Shown in pieces: positions 9,149-18,969 of a stretch of DNA of 64,000 nt. The DNA lies in contig NZ_JBMVQZ010000003.1 in NCBI RefSeq assembly GCF_049537155.1, positions 248,001 to 312,000 on the forward strand, written 5' to 3'. A model generated the notes under the pieces. It searched no databases, was not told the DNA's origin, and saw nothing but the letters and a program-made list of their open reading frames with translations. The position numbers and the translations under genes are program-made. The first letter of the stretch is position 1; each line of letters starts with the position of its first letter. The stretch is from Limisphaera sp049537155 (GTDB taxonomy: Bacteria > Verrucomicrobiota > Verrucomicrobiia > Limisphaerales > Limisphaeraceae).

Positions 9149-10300
9149 ATGCAGAAACTGACGCGAGTCAAAACCCAGTTCATCCGGTTCCGCAGCCGCA
9201 AGAACCCCCTGCGACTGCGCGTGGGTGGCGAATTGGATGATTTCACGCTGGCCTACGAAATGTACGGCCGGATGAACTCGGACCGTTCCAACGTCATCCT
9301 CCTCTTCCATGCCATGACCGGCAGCCAGCACGCCGCCGGGTACAATCCGCACGTGCCCGGTCTGGACGGACGCTGGACCGAGGAAAATCACATCGGCTGG
9401 TGGGACGCCTTCATCGGGCCGGGCAAGGCGTTGGACACCCGTGTGTTTTGCGTGCTGTGTGTCAATTACCTCGGCGGCTGCTACGGCTCCACCGGACCGG
9501 CCTCCATCAACCCGAAGACCGGACGCCGTTGGGCAGCCGACTTCCCCGTCCTCCGGATGTGCGACATCGTGGATTCGCAGATCCGGTTGCTGGACGAGCT
9601 GGGCGTGCGCCAGCTGCACGCGGTCATCGGAGCCTCCATCGGAGGTTTCCTGGCGCTCACCCTGGCCACGCGTTATCCCGACCGCGTCCGGGTGGTCGTG
9701 CCCATCGGGACGGGCCCGGAAACCACCATCTACCATCGCATCATCAACTTCGAACAGATCACCGCCATCGAGAGCGACCCCAACTTCCGGGGCGGCAACT
9801 ACTACGACGGCCCCCCGCCGGAGACCGGCCTGGCCCTGGCCCGCCGTATCGCACACAAGACCTTCGTCTCCCTGGAGATGCTCAGCGAACGGGCCCGCAG
9901 CGAGATCGTGCCCCACAAGCCCCCGCACGGCTGGTACGAAATGAATCACCCGGTGGAATCCTACATGCTCCACCAGGGGCTGAAATTCGTGAAGCGGTTC
10001 GATGCCAACAGCTACCTCCGCATCCTGGACGCCTGGCAATGGTTCGACCTGGCAGCCGAGGCCGGGGCACCCGACCTGTCCGCCGCCTTCGAACGTTGTC
10101 GCGGCCAGAAGTACCTCGTCTTCAGCATCGATTCCGACCTCTCTTTCCCCAGGTCGGAACAGGAGAAACTGGTGCAGTTGCTCAAACGGGCCCACGTCCC
10201 CTGCATCTGGATCACGGTGCACTCCGAGAAGGGACATGATTCGTTCCTGCTCGAACCCCGCCTGTACACGCCGCATCTCCAACAGGAACTGGGTTCCTGA
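9149..10300 (+). CDS. metX: homoserine O-acetyltransferase
   Basis: The 383-residue alpha/beta hydrolase-fold enzyme transfers acetyl from acetyl-CoA to homoserine. The nucleophile elbow is GASIGG with S163 (GASMGG in many homologues). The remaining triad residues lie in the C-terminal SIDSDLSFP (Asp) and EKGHDSFLLE (His) motifs. HAMTGSQHAAG near 50-60 forms the oxyanion region and NYLGGCYGSTGPAS near 107-120 is typical of MetX. Some members of this family use succinyl-CoA, which sequence inspection alone cannot exclude. Its position behind metY supports the acetyl route. Cytoplasmic. Confidence 0.92.
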   Translation: MQKLTRVKTQFIRFRSRKNPLRLRVGGELDDFTLAYEMYGRMNSDRSNVILLFHAMTGSQHAAGYNPHVPGLDGRWTEENHIGWWDAFIGPGKALDTRVFCVLCVNYLGGCYGSTGPASINPKTGRRWAADFPVLRMCDIVDSQIRLLDELGVRQLHAVIGASIGGFLALTLATRYPDRVRVVVPIGTGPETTIYHRIINFEQITAIESDPNFRGGNYYDGPPPETGLALARRIAHKTFVSLEMLSERARSEIVPHKPPHGWYEMNHPVESYMLHQGLKFVKRFDANSYLRILDAWQWFDLAAEAGAPDLSAAFERCRGQKYLVFSIDSDLSFPRSEQEKLVQLLKRAHVPCIWITVHSEKGHDSFLLEPRLYTPHLQQELGS

Positions 10301-10591
10301 GCCCAGCCCCGCCGGCATGGACACCCACCCCGACCCGCGGACCCGACCATCCCGCGACCACGAACCGCGGACACGCTCGGGAGGGAGGCGCGCTTGTCCT
10401 GCACGCGCCGGGCATGGTCACCAACAAGCCTCTGACAAGTGAAGGACTCCTCCCGACCCGGCCGGGAAGCCGCTTCGGCCCCGCTCCAAGCGCGGTCAAG
10501 GGCCTGCCTGCGCGTGCAACCATCGCCGCGCGGATCCGGCAACCAGCCAGCCAAGCGCCGGCCCCGGAGGAAAGTCAGCAGCCCGGCATTT

Positions 10592-10894
10592 TCACCAACG
10601 CCAGTGCCGCAGCGCCAGCGCCACCACGGTCAGTGCCAGCATCAGACCGGACGGCATGAATTTCTTGCTCTTCAACAGGCGCCAGCCGAAGACCAGCAAC
10701 AGGGCAACCAACAGAAGATCAGGCCCCAGTGGAAGCTGTAGCCACCCCAGCGCACACGCGCTCAGCGCGGCGGCAAACAGCACGGACACCACCAGCGACA
10801 CCTTGCTGCCGGCCTTGAGCCAGCCAACCAGACCGCCCACCACCAGCAGCACGATGTAAACCCACAGCACCCGATCCGGTGTCATCGGCCCCAC
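10592..10894 (-). CDS. TMEM14 family small membrane protein
   Basis: The 100-residue protein has four hydrophobic segments and the pattern GGLVGWLKAGSKVSLVVS followed by LKSKKFMPSGLML, which is characteristic of the TMEM14/UPF0136 family. The role in bacteria is unknown; eukaryotic relatives are mitochondrial membrane proteins. ATG at residue 4 is an equally good start. It lies 6 nt after the CPXCG-type gene on the same strand, so they are probably co-transcribed. Confidence 0.8.
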   Translation of the reverse strand: MGPMTPDRVLWVYIVLLVVGGLVGWLKAGSKVSLVVSVLFAAALSACALGWLQLPLGPDLLLVALLLVFGWRLLKSKKFMPSGLMLALTVVALALRHWRW

Positions 10895-10900
10895 TCTACG

Positions 10901-11080
10901 TCATTGGGGCACGACGTCCAGACTGATGATGAGCCCCGGCTCGCACTCCACCACCACCTCCAACGGCCGGCAACAGATCTCGCAGTCGGTGTCGAATCGC
11001 TGGAATCCCTCGCTGGTGTCGATGACCAGATCGAATTTCTGGCCGCAATGGGGGCAGGTCACTGTTTGGGTCACTTCCAT
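10901..11080 (-). CDS. CPXCG motif-containing cysteine-rich protein
   Basis: This 59-residue protein starts METVT-like (MEVTQTVTCPHCGQ) and carries two cysteine pairs, CPHC at 9-12 and CEIC at 33-36, followed by CRPLEVVVE. This is the small CPXCG cysteine-rich family, a predicted zinc ribbon of unknown role widespread in proteobacteria and Verrucomicrobiota. The frame is open much further upstream, but that extension is the broken tail of another gene and lacks this family's start. Start ATG at 11080 gives the usual length. The downstream TMEM14 gene follows after 6 nt. Confidence 0.85.
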   Translation of the reverse strand: MEVTQTVTCPHCGQKFDLVIDTSEGFQRFDTDCEICCRPLEVVVECEPGLIISLDVVPQ

Positions 11081-11355
11081 GCCGAACCCTACGCCCGGGC
11101 TCCGAAAAGGCAAGGGCCACCTCGGGCAGATCCACGCCAACTTCGGATGACCCTGCCGGGCCTGCCCGGTCACGCGGAGACCGGCCCGGTGATCTTCCAT
11201 CATCCCGGTGGCGCCCCCGAGCCACCCCCGGCCGACGGCCTCAGGCAACCCGAACCCGAGCTCCTCGAAACTCGCCGGGAGATCCGGCGCGGGTCCGTCA
11301 CAGGCGCATGCCCCAGCCGCCGGTGGCATGGGCTCCTGCCACGGTCCCGGATCTC

Positions 11356-13677
11356 TCACGGTTGGCCAGCAGGTACGCCGGTCGTCCCGGAACCGGAGGC
11401 GTGTGCGGCCGGTCCGGTCGGTTGAAGCGGCCCCGGGGCGCCTTGGGCCGCAGAGGCCGCCCCGCCCGCCGCAGGCGAACCGCCCTTGGCTGCGGCCCGG
11501 CCCTGCACCGTGGGAGGCAGCTGGCCCCAACGCCCTCCCGTCCACCGATGAATCCAACCGTGGCTGTTGAAAAGGCTGTAGAGGAAGCAAACCACCAGAA
11601 CCAAGGCAGACACCCAGGGGGGCCCACGGCCGTCGCTCGGCAAAAGGATCCCCCGCACCGATGACAGCGCTCACCGGGACCTTGCCCACCCGTGTCAGCG
11701 AGGTCCCAAACGGCACGTTGATCCGCGCCCGGGTGTTCAACGCCCAACCGTTGGCGTCCAGCAAAGGTCCCAGGTTCCGTTTTCGCAGTTTCAACCAGGC
11801 CAGCACGACATACGGGCCCGAAACCACCATCATCAAAGCCGCCAGCGCGACGCATACCTTCCAAAACGGCAGCTTCACGAACCCGGTTATGTAGCCGGCC
11901 AGCGTGCCGAAGCCGTGCCCGAGGCCCCCACCGTCAATCCCAGCGCGCCACCAAGCCCAGGTCTGCCCGACCCAGTCCGGTCTTTTTTCGCCGCGGCAGC
12001 CGGTTCGCCGCCCACCGGCAGCGGCAAGGGCACGTTCTTCTCCGTCGCGGCCGCGCGCTGAGCCACCTGCTCCTCCACGAATCTGGCCAGCTTCTTGTAC
12101 GGTCACCAAAACGCCTCGCGCAGACTGATGGGGTGCTCCACCAGCCTCACAATGGTCGCGTCCCAGTCCCGCCCCTGCCGGTCGTAAAACACCCCGTTGC
12201 GCCCCACGGCCAGGTGATCCGAATCCCCGTCAGTAAACGCGGCCACAATGTACATCTTCTCCCCGGTGGCCTTTCGCACGCACTCGCAGTAGGCCAGAAA
12301 CGCCCCGGCGGCACTGGCCAGGCCGGCGTGCCGGGCCGGGTCTTCCACACGCAGGCAGAGCGAACAGGCCCGCTGGTCCAGATACAGCGTGCCAAACTGA
12401 AAAATCGCAGGCTCGCCCCGATCGTAGAAATCCCGGAAATTGACGAAGTTCTGGCAGAACAGGTGCAGATCCCGGTGAAACCGCAACAGCTTTTCCAGGT
12501 CCCGAATCGCTTGCACCGCGGGTTCCTCGGCCCGATCCAGCGCGATGAGCCGTCGCAACTCTTCCCGCCCTCGCCCCGCCAGGATCTCGCGCACGCGCCG
12601 GATGCCGAGCTTCTCCACGGAGGTCACAGGTCTCGCCGCGCGCCAGGCCGCCGCCGGGCCCAGCTGCTCACACACCCTCACCCAGTCCTCCTCGGTCAAT
12701 TCGGTCCGTTCGCCCAGCAGCGGTCGTACCACCCTTCGGTCCAGTTCCCGGATCGGCTCCACCCACGCCGGGTTCACACCTTCCCGCAAGGGCAGGGGCC
12801 TGCCCGGTGCCACGCGCGCCAGCGGCAGCGCGCGCACCGAATCCGGCAGCTCGGCCAGATTCGCCCCGCCCAGCGCCTGGTACGAAGCCGGGCCGGGATT
12901 CAACTGGGCATGAGCCTGCGGATCGAAAGCCACGAGCCGACACCGTTGGAAATAATCGTCCACCTTGGCGCGCACCGCCGACCAGGCCGCCACCGCCGCG
13001 TCCGTCTTTTCGCCCAACGGCCACAGCTCGGCCGTACGCGTCTCGCCCTCCCGGATCCATGCCTCCCAGGCGGCGCACTCGGCGAAAAACCTCTTCACCA
13101 GCGCCTCGTCCACACCTGCGCGACCGGAGCGATCCTTCACCGTGCCCGTGCACGAGAGGATCTCCTCGATCAACGACCGCGTGGCCTCATCCGCCGCGGT
13201 CTCCGGCACAATCACACCGTCGCCATTGAGCTTCGTCCCGGCCAGGATCCGCTCCAGATCCTCAACATCCGCCAGACAGATGCCGGTCGCATCCGGCTTG
13301 CCCAGACTGGCAAGCACCTTGAGCGCCGCAGCCCGAAGCGTCCCGCCCTCCGGCGTGCTGTCATCCAACGCATCCAGCGGCACGAAGTCCGTATGCTTGA
13401 GCAGGTCATCCGGATGTTTCAGCCGCCGGGCGACCCACCGGACCGCGGCGATCACATCGGGGGCCCGAATGCGCCCATCGCCATCCGCGTCCAGCAGGGC
13501 CAACGTCCGCCGGTCGAAGGCCAGGCCTTCCACCGGACATGCCAGAGCCATCCACAGCGTCTGGTCCAACTGGTCCAGTGCAAGCAGGTCTGCGCCGCTG
13601 TCCAGACGCACCTGACAAACGCCGCCCGCGCGAAAGAATCGCCAGCTATGGTTCAACCGGCTCATGTCCCCATTCAC
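11356..13677 (-). pseudogene. EF-hand-like/membrane conserved protein, interrupted by one stop and two frameshifts
   Basis: The first 524 codons (13677-12106) encode a large cytoplasmic region with an EF-hand-like loop LLDADGDGRI (about 61-70) and a second acidic loop LNGDGVIVPE (about 149-158). The frame ends at TGA 12103-12105 after REAFW, yet continues in the same frame with PYKKLARFVEEQVAQRAAA, the expected next residues. A second break lies at a run of five C on the plus strand (11925-11929), after which the frame shifts into TLAGYITGFVKLPFW, a membrane segment, and GPLLDANGWALNTRARI. A third lies at six G (11617-11622), where the frame shifts into PPWVSALVLVVCFLYSLF, a last membrane helix. 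Two of the three lesions are in homopolymers, so sequencing error is possible. Function unknown; recognised only as a conserved family. Confidence 0.65.
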
Positions 13678-13832
13678 CGAATCAGCTTCCCTACCGATGA
13701 TGGAGCCCGGGCACGCCCCGCGCCAGACCCGAACTTCACGAACCTCGCGGGCACGGCACCCGGTCTTTCTCCCCGCCGCCGAAGGCCCTCTCCGGCCTTG
13801 CCAGGCTGTGGTCCGGGCCCAACGATGAGTTC

Positions 13833-15902
13833 ATGACGTCGCGCACGCACTTCCCGGTGGTCCTGCTGATCCTCAGCTGGGTGAACGTCCCGGCCGCCGA
13901 ACCGGAAACCCGTCCTCCACGCGGGCTCGATCCTCGCGACGTGGCCCGGCTTCGGTGGATCCAGACCGCCACGGTCTCACCCGATGGACGGCACGTGGCC
14001 TTCCTGCGCATCGTCCCCAGGGACCTCCAGGACGACCCCAACGGCCCGGCCTGGTCGGAACTGTGGGTGTACGACCTCCAAGCCGGCCGCGAACGCCCTT
14101 TTGTCACCGGCAAGGTGGAACTTTCCCATCCGTCCTGGACACCCGATGGCAGCGCCCTGGCCTTCCTGGCCAAACGCGGAGACGACAAACACAAGGCGCT
14201 TTACCTGATACCGGTGGACGGCGGCGAAGCCCGCAAAGCCGCCGAACTCCCCACCGACCTCGTCCACTACGCATTCGCACCAGACGGACGACGCGTCGCC
14301 GTGGTCGCGCCCGAACCAGAACCGAAAAACCGTCGCAAGTGGAAAGAGAAAGGCTTCCTCCCCCAGGTTTACGAGGAAGACTGGGCCACCAACCGGGTTT
14401 GGATCCTCACCCTATTCGAGCCCGCCGCAGATCCTCCCGCGCCCCTGCCCCTCACCGGGCATGTCCATCGGGTGACCTGGCGTCCCGGCAGCGAACAACT
14501 GGCCGTCAGCCTCGCGCCCACGCCCTCCGTGGACGACAGCTACGTGCGGCAGCGCCTGCATATCGTGGACGCCGCCACCGGCGCGGTCCTCAGGCGGGTG
14601 GACAACCCGGGGAAACTCGGCACGTTCCGATGGAGCCCCGACGGACGGCATCTGGTCATGATCGCGGCAGGCGACCCGCACGATCCTGCCCCGGGCCGGC
14701 TCATGCTCGTGGATCCTGTCACCGGAACGTTCACCGATCTGCTCCCGGACTTTCCGGGCCATGTGGAGGACTGCGACTGGACGGCGCCGGATCGGCTTTG
14801 CGTGCTGGCCAGCCAGGGAGTCGGCTCCGCCCTGTACGAGGTCTCATGGAACGGTTCCGAAGCACGGGTGCGCCGCCTTCTCTCATCCGAAGGCCCCGTA
14901 TTCAGTGCCCTTTCCACAAGTGGCTCGAACGCCACGACGGCACTCGTGGGCAGTCACGCCACACATCCGCCGGAACTCTTCATCGCCTCCCCTGACGTGT
15001 CCCGGCCCCGCCGCGTGACCGACAGCAACCCTTGGCTGGCACAACGACGGCTGGCACCGCAGGAGGTGGTTCGCTGGACCGCGCGCGATGGACTTGAACT
15101 GGAGGGCGTGCTCATCCGGAGGCTCGACGAGGACGGCCGGCCCGGTCCGCTGATCCTCTCCGTTCACGGCGGCCCGGAAGCGCACATTCGCAACGGCTGG
15201 CTCACCTCCTACAGTCTGCCCGGCCAGGTCGCAGCCGCACGGGGCATGGCGGTCTTTTATCCCAACTATCGCGGCAGCACCGGCCGCGGCGTCGAGTTCT
15301 CCCGGCTCGGCCAGCGCGATCCGGCCGGCCGGGAATTCGACGACCTCGTCGACGCGGTGGATCATCTGATTCGCATCGGCGTGGCCCAGAGCAACCGCGT
15401 GGGAGTCACCGGCGGCTCCTACGGCGGATATGCCACGGCCTGGTGCGCGACCCGGTACTCGGACCGGTTCGCCGCCGGCGTCATGTTCATGGGAATCAGC
15501 GACAAGATCTCGAAGGTCGGCACGACGGACATCCCGGACGAAGAATACCTCGTCCACGCGCGCTTCCGGCCCTGGGAGAACTGGTCGCTGCTGCTCGAGC
15601 GCAGCCCGATCCATCACGCCGGCAATGGTCGCACTCCCCTGCTCATCCTGCACGGCAAGGAAGACCCGCGCGTGCACGTGAGCCAGGCACTGGAGATGTA
15701 CCGGCACCTGAAACTCCGCAGTGCCGCACCGGTGCGACTGATCCTTTATCCGGGCGAAGGCCACGGCAACCAACGCGCCGCCACCCGATACGATTACCAC
15801 CTGCGTACACTGCGGTGGTTCGAGCATTACCTGCTCGGCCCCGGTGGTCCCCCGCCACCTTTCCACCTCGAATACGATCTGCCGGAGCCCACGGAAGAAT
15901 GA
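13833..15902 (+). CDS. S9 family prolyl oligopeptidase-type serine peptidase
   Basis: The 689-residue protein has an N-terminal signal peptide (about 1-22), a seven-bladed beta-propeller with repeated SPDGRHVAF-type blades (about 30-400) and a C-terminal alpha/beta hydrolase domain. The triad is visible: S529 in GGSYGGYA, D611 in HGKEDPRV and H644 in GEGHGN. This layout matches dipeptidyl-peptidase IV/acylaminoacyl-peptidase type S9 enzymes, which trim peptides in the periplasm. No peptide transporter is adjacent. The exact specificity cannot be told from the sequence. The following gene starts 259 bp downstream. Confidence 0.92.
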   Translation: MTSRTHFPVVLLILSWVNVPAAEPETRPPRGLDPRDVARLRWIQTATVSPDGRHVAFLRIVPRDLQDDPNGPAWSELWVYDLQAGRERPFVTGKVELSHPSWTPDGSALAFLAKRGDDKHKALYLIPVDGGEARKAAELPTDLVHYAFAPDGRRVAVVAPEPEPKNRRKWKEKGFLPQVYEEDWATNRVWILTLFEPAADPPAPLPLTGHVHRVTWRPGSEQLAVSLAPTPSVDDSYVRQRLHIVDAATGAVLRRVDNPGKLGTFRWSPDGRHLVMIAAGDPHDPAPGRLMLVDPVTGTFTDLLPDFPGHVEDCDWTAPDRLCVLASQGVGSALYEVSWNGSEARVRRLLSSEGPVFSALSTSGSNATTALVGSHATHPPELFIASPDVSRPRRVTDSNPWLAQRRLAPQEVVRWTARDGLELEGVLIRRLDEDGRPGPLILSVHGGPEAHIRNGWLTSYSLPGQVAAARGMAVFYPNYRGSTGRGVEFSRLGQRDPAGREFDDLVDAVDHLIRIGVAQSNRVGVTGGSYGGYATAWCATRYSDRFAAGVMFMGISDKISKVGTTDIPDEEYLVHARFRPWENWSLLLERSPIHHAGNGRTPLLILHGKEDPRVHVSQALEMYRHLKLRSAAPVRLILYPGEGHGNQRAATRYDYHLRTLRWFEHYLLGPGGPPPPFHLEYDLPEPTEE

Positions 15903-16161
15903 ATCGCGGCCCGGGTCCCCACCCGCCGGGGCCAAAGCCCCTGGAAAGCCCGCCAAACCGGACCACCGGCAAAATCGTTCTCACGGGACTTCCTTTCCGG
16001 CGCGAGAGTGTTCATTCTGGGTGCGTCAGGCCAAGCCGGACACGAAACCGGATGCCCATTCCCCGGCCCGGAGAACCGTTGCGGGGGAGGGTGGTCCGCG
16101 TACCTGCCATCGGTGGCGGGCAAGCCGCGGAGCGGGTGTATCAGAATTCGGACGACTGGAT

Positions 16162-17013
16162 ATGAATGCGCAAGAGATTGTGGGCAAGGTCCGAAATCTG
16201 CCGCCGGTCTCCCAGGCGGCACTTCGGCTCGTGACCTTGCTCGACCAACCGGCCATCAGCAACGAGGAGATCGTCGAAGTACTCAAGTGCGACAACGTGC
16301 TGACGGCCAAGTTGCTGCGAGCCTGCAACTCACCGTTTTTCGGACTCGAAGAGCCCGTGGCTTCCGTGGACCAGGCCGTCTTCCTCCTGGGCCATCAACA
16401 GATCCTCCACATCGTCCTCAGCCTGGCCTTCGGCGGTGCCATGTCGGTCGTCCTCCCACGCCACGCGATGGAAACCGAAGACCTCTGGCGACACTCCGTG
16501 ACGACCGCCCAGGCCGCGGAAACCATCCTGGACGGCGGACTCGACCTGGATGTCGAGCCTTCGGTGGCCTTCACCGTCGGCCTGCTGCATGACTTGGGCA
16601 AGCTCGTTCTGGCCCAGGTCCTCACCGCCGAGCAACAGGCCGAGATCCGGGCACGCGTTGCCCTGGCCGGCATGTCGCGCTCGGAAGCCGAACAAGACGT
16701 CATCGGCACCGACCACGCAGAAGTGGGAGGCGAACTCCTGCGGGCCTGGCGCCTGCCGGAAAGCCTCGTCGAGGGCGTTCGACATCATCATCGGCCCCGT
16801 CTGGACGATCCAGGCTGCCTCTCGGTGGTGGCCCACGTGGCCAACGTGGTCGCCCACCGCGCACGGTCGGACGCACCCGTCGTGCCCGGCACAGGCCTGC
16901 TCGACCCGGCCTTTCAACAGCATTTCAACCTCGACGAACCCCGGCTCGACGAACTGACCCGCCGCCTCCAGGACCAGTTCGAGAAAATCGAACATCTCAT
17001 GCGCCTGGGATAA
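16162..17013 (+). CDS. HDOD domain protein
   Basis: The 283-residue protein is almost entirely an HDOD domain: NLPPVSQAALRLVTLLDQP near the start, LLRACNSPFFGL, SVDQAVFLLGHQQI, and the HD-like core VGLLHDLGKLVLAQV followed by EGVRHHHRP. HDOD proteins are HD-GYP-related regulators that usually lack phosphodiesterase activity and act in signalling (motility, stress, surface growth). No receiver, EAL or GGDEF domain is attached. The frame is open further upstream, but the ATG at 16162 begins just before the domain and the upstream part is not protein-like. Partner unknown. Confidence 0.87.
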   Translation: MNAQEIVGKVRNLPPVSQAALRLVTLLDQPAISNEEIVEVLKCDNVLTAKLLRACNSPFFGLEEPVASVDQAVFLLGHQQILHIVLSLAFGGAMSVVLPRHAMETEDLWRHSVTTAQAAETILDGGLDLDVEPSVAFTVGLLHDLGKLVLAQVLTAEQQAEIRARVALAGMSRSEAEQDVIGTDHAEVGGELLRAWRLPESLVEGVRHHHRPRLDDPGCLSVVAHVANVVAHRARSDAPVVPGTGLLDPAFQQHFNLDEPRLDELTRRLQDQFEKIEHLMRLG

Positions 17014-17628
17014 TCGCCGCGGAGGACCCCATCCGACGCTGTCCGGAGCCCTTTGAACCTCCTGCAACCGGCGCCGGCGGCCTGCGCAACGCAGCATTCG
17101 CCACAAACCTAGCGGAGGTGCGCTGCTCCACCACCGGCCCCGGTCCCTCGTAAAACGCCTACAACCGAACCGCCGGCGTTGCACTGGCACTTCCGACACA
17201 ACTGCCGTCGCGCGCCTGCCTGAAACGTGGACGACCCATGCTGTTCTGCAAGTGGCCGGCCCGCCGCCGAATCTTCCGCTGCGTGTCTGCCGGGGCTCAG
17301 GGCCCGCTCGATCGTCGCACCCCTCGCGCCGGCGGCTCCCCGCCTGAACAACCTGGAAGGCCTCCGGGGCGGTCTCGAACGCCAGACCACAAGCCCGCAC
17401 CTGGAAACTTACGCACAAGGCCGCTAACATCGGCGGGCATCAGGTTTTCGCATTCGACTGCCGGTTCTCGTCCCACATCCTTCGAGGCAACCGATCGCTC
17501 GAACGCCGACCTCCTGCCCCGCATCACCGGAATCCACCCCACCAGTTACCCGGTTCCGCGACGCCATCCTTGTCCGGGCCGCCCGGACTTGCTTCGATCT
17601 CGCAGGCCCACATAAGCTGCCGCTGCCT
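17014..17628. other. gene-free spacer
   Basis: About 0.6 kb between the HDOD and MFS genes. Only short overlapping frames with Arg/Pro-rich translations are present. Nothing recognisable seen. Confidence 0.55.
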
Positions 17629-18969
17629 ATGCACTCTTCCACCCGACTCCGACTGTTCGGAATGATGGTCCTGGAGTTTGCCATCTGGGGCGCCTGGCTT
17701 CCGCTGATCTACACCTACCTGCCCAGCCTGGGCTTCTCCCCACTGCAACAGTCCTGGATCCTGAATGCCTTTCCCATCGCCGCCATTGTCGGCATGTTCT
17801 TCAGCAATCAATTCGCCGACCGTAACTTCGCTGCCGAGCGCTTTCTGGCCTTCAGTCACGCCGTGGGCGGGCTGGCCATGCTGGGCCTGGCGTTGACACG
17901 TTCCTTCTGGCCGTTTTTCGGGTTGATGTTGCTGCACTGCCTCCTGTACGTCCCCACCATCTCCATCTGCAACTCCATCGCATTTGCCCACATGCGCGAT
18001 CCCCAGCGGGAGTTCGGCCCGGTACGCATGGGCGGGACCATCGGCTGGATCCTGGCAGCCTGGCCGTTCACGTTCATTCTCGTGGATTGGGACGCGGTGC
18101 GCGCGGCCACGCCGGAGGGCTGGATCGAATGGCTGGGCACCGTGCTCGGACACGGCCTCCAGGGCGAAGCCCTGTTTCGGTCCATTCGCTGGACCTTCGT
18201 GGTCGCCGGCCTCACCTCACTGCTCATGGCCGCCTACAGCCTCACCCTGCCGCATACACCCCCACGCCGAACCGCCGAAGGGCTCGACCGCCTGGCCTGG
18301 CTCAAGGCCATGCGGTTGTTGCGTCGGCCCTATGTGTTGGTGCTCTGGATCCTCACGTTCGTGGACGCGTTCCTCCTCTACTGCTACTTCAACTGGACCG
18401 GCGCCTTCCTGGCGGCCCGGCCTCAAGAGGGAGGGCCCGGCATCCCCGGCAACTGGATCATGCCGGTGATGAGCATCGGACAGGTCATGGAAATCCTCAC
18501 CATGCTCATTTTGGGCGCCACGCTCAAACGGCTCGGCTGGAGGGCCACCATGACCCTCGGCATCCTCGGCCACGCCGCGCGTTTCGCCGTGTACGCATTC
18601 TTCCCCCAAAACCAGTGGTTCATCATCCTGGTCCAGATGCTGCATGGAGTCTGCTACGCCTTCTTCTTCGCCACCGTCTACATCTTCGTGGACGCTTATT
18701 TCCCCAAGGACAGCCGGGCCAGCGCCCAGGGCCTCTTCAACATGATGATCTTCGGGTTCGGCAACATCGCGGCCAACTTTGTCTGTCCCTGGTTGCGACA
18801 GGAGGTCTTCACCCACGACGGCGTCACGGATTACCGGGGACTGTTCCTCGTGCCCACCGTGATTTCCGTGCTCGCCGCCCTCGCGCTGGCCGCGCTCTTC
18901 CGCCCACCCCCACAGCCGGAACTGGCCGACCAGGCCACTGCAAGCCCGGCACCGGCCGGGGCCACCTGA
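17629..18969 (+). CDS. MFS transporter, nucleoside:H+ symporter-like
   Basis: The 446-residue protein has about 12 hydrophobic segments. It starts RLRLFGMMVLEFAIWGAWLP, which resembles the first helix of the NupG/XapB nucleoside:proton symporter group. Further marks are PTISICNSIAFAHM and FGPVRMGGTIGWI in the N half and YFPKDSRASAQGLFNMM in the C half, all typical of that group in Planctomycetes/Verrucomicrobia. In these phyla many paralogues are thought to import sugars or nucleosides, but substrate is not established. Inner membrane. It stands alone between two long spacers, so context gives no substrate clue. Confidence 0.85.
   Translation: MHSSTRLRLFGMMVLEFAIWGAWLPLIYTYLPSLGFSPLQQSWILNAFPIAAIVGMFFSNQFADRNFAAERFLAFSHAVGGLAMLGLALTRSFWPFFGLMLLHCLLYVPTISICNSIAFAHMRDPQREFGPVRMGGTIGWILAAWPFTFILVDWDAVRAATPEGWIEWLGTVLGHGLQGEALFRSIRWTFVVAGLTSLLMAAYSLTLPHTPPRRTAEGLDRLAWLKAMRLLRRPYVLVLWILTFVDAFLLYCYFNWTGAFLAARPQEGGPGIPGNWIMPVMSIGQVMEILTMLILGATLKRLGWRATMTLGILGHAARFAVYAFFPQNQWFIILVQMLHGVCYAFFFATVYIFVDAYFPKDSRASAQGLFNMMIFGFGNIAANFVCPWLRQEVFTHDGVTDYRGLFLVPTVISVLAALALAALFRPPPQPELADQATASPAPAGAT

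Noticed and set aside
7646..10324. 892-codon minus-strand open frame opposite metY and metX
   Set aside because: No domain or signal; metY and metX are complete on the plus strand.
12103..12105. TGA as a selenocysteine codon
   Set aside because: No SECIS-like hairpin recognised after it, and the aligned residue in the family is, from memory, Ser rather than Cys; other frame breaks nearby favour mutation or error.
10901..12109. 402-codon frame read as one protein
   Set aside because: It joins the frameshifted tail of the EF-hand-like gene with the separate 59-residue CPXCG protein.
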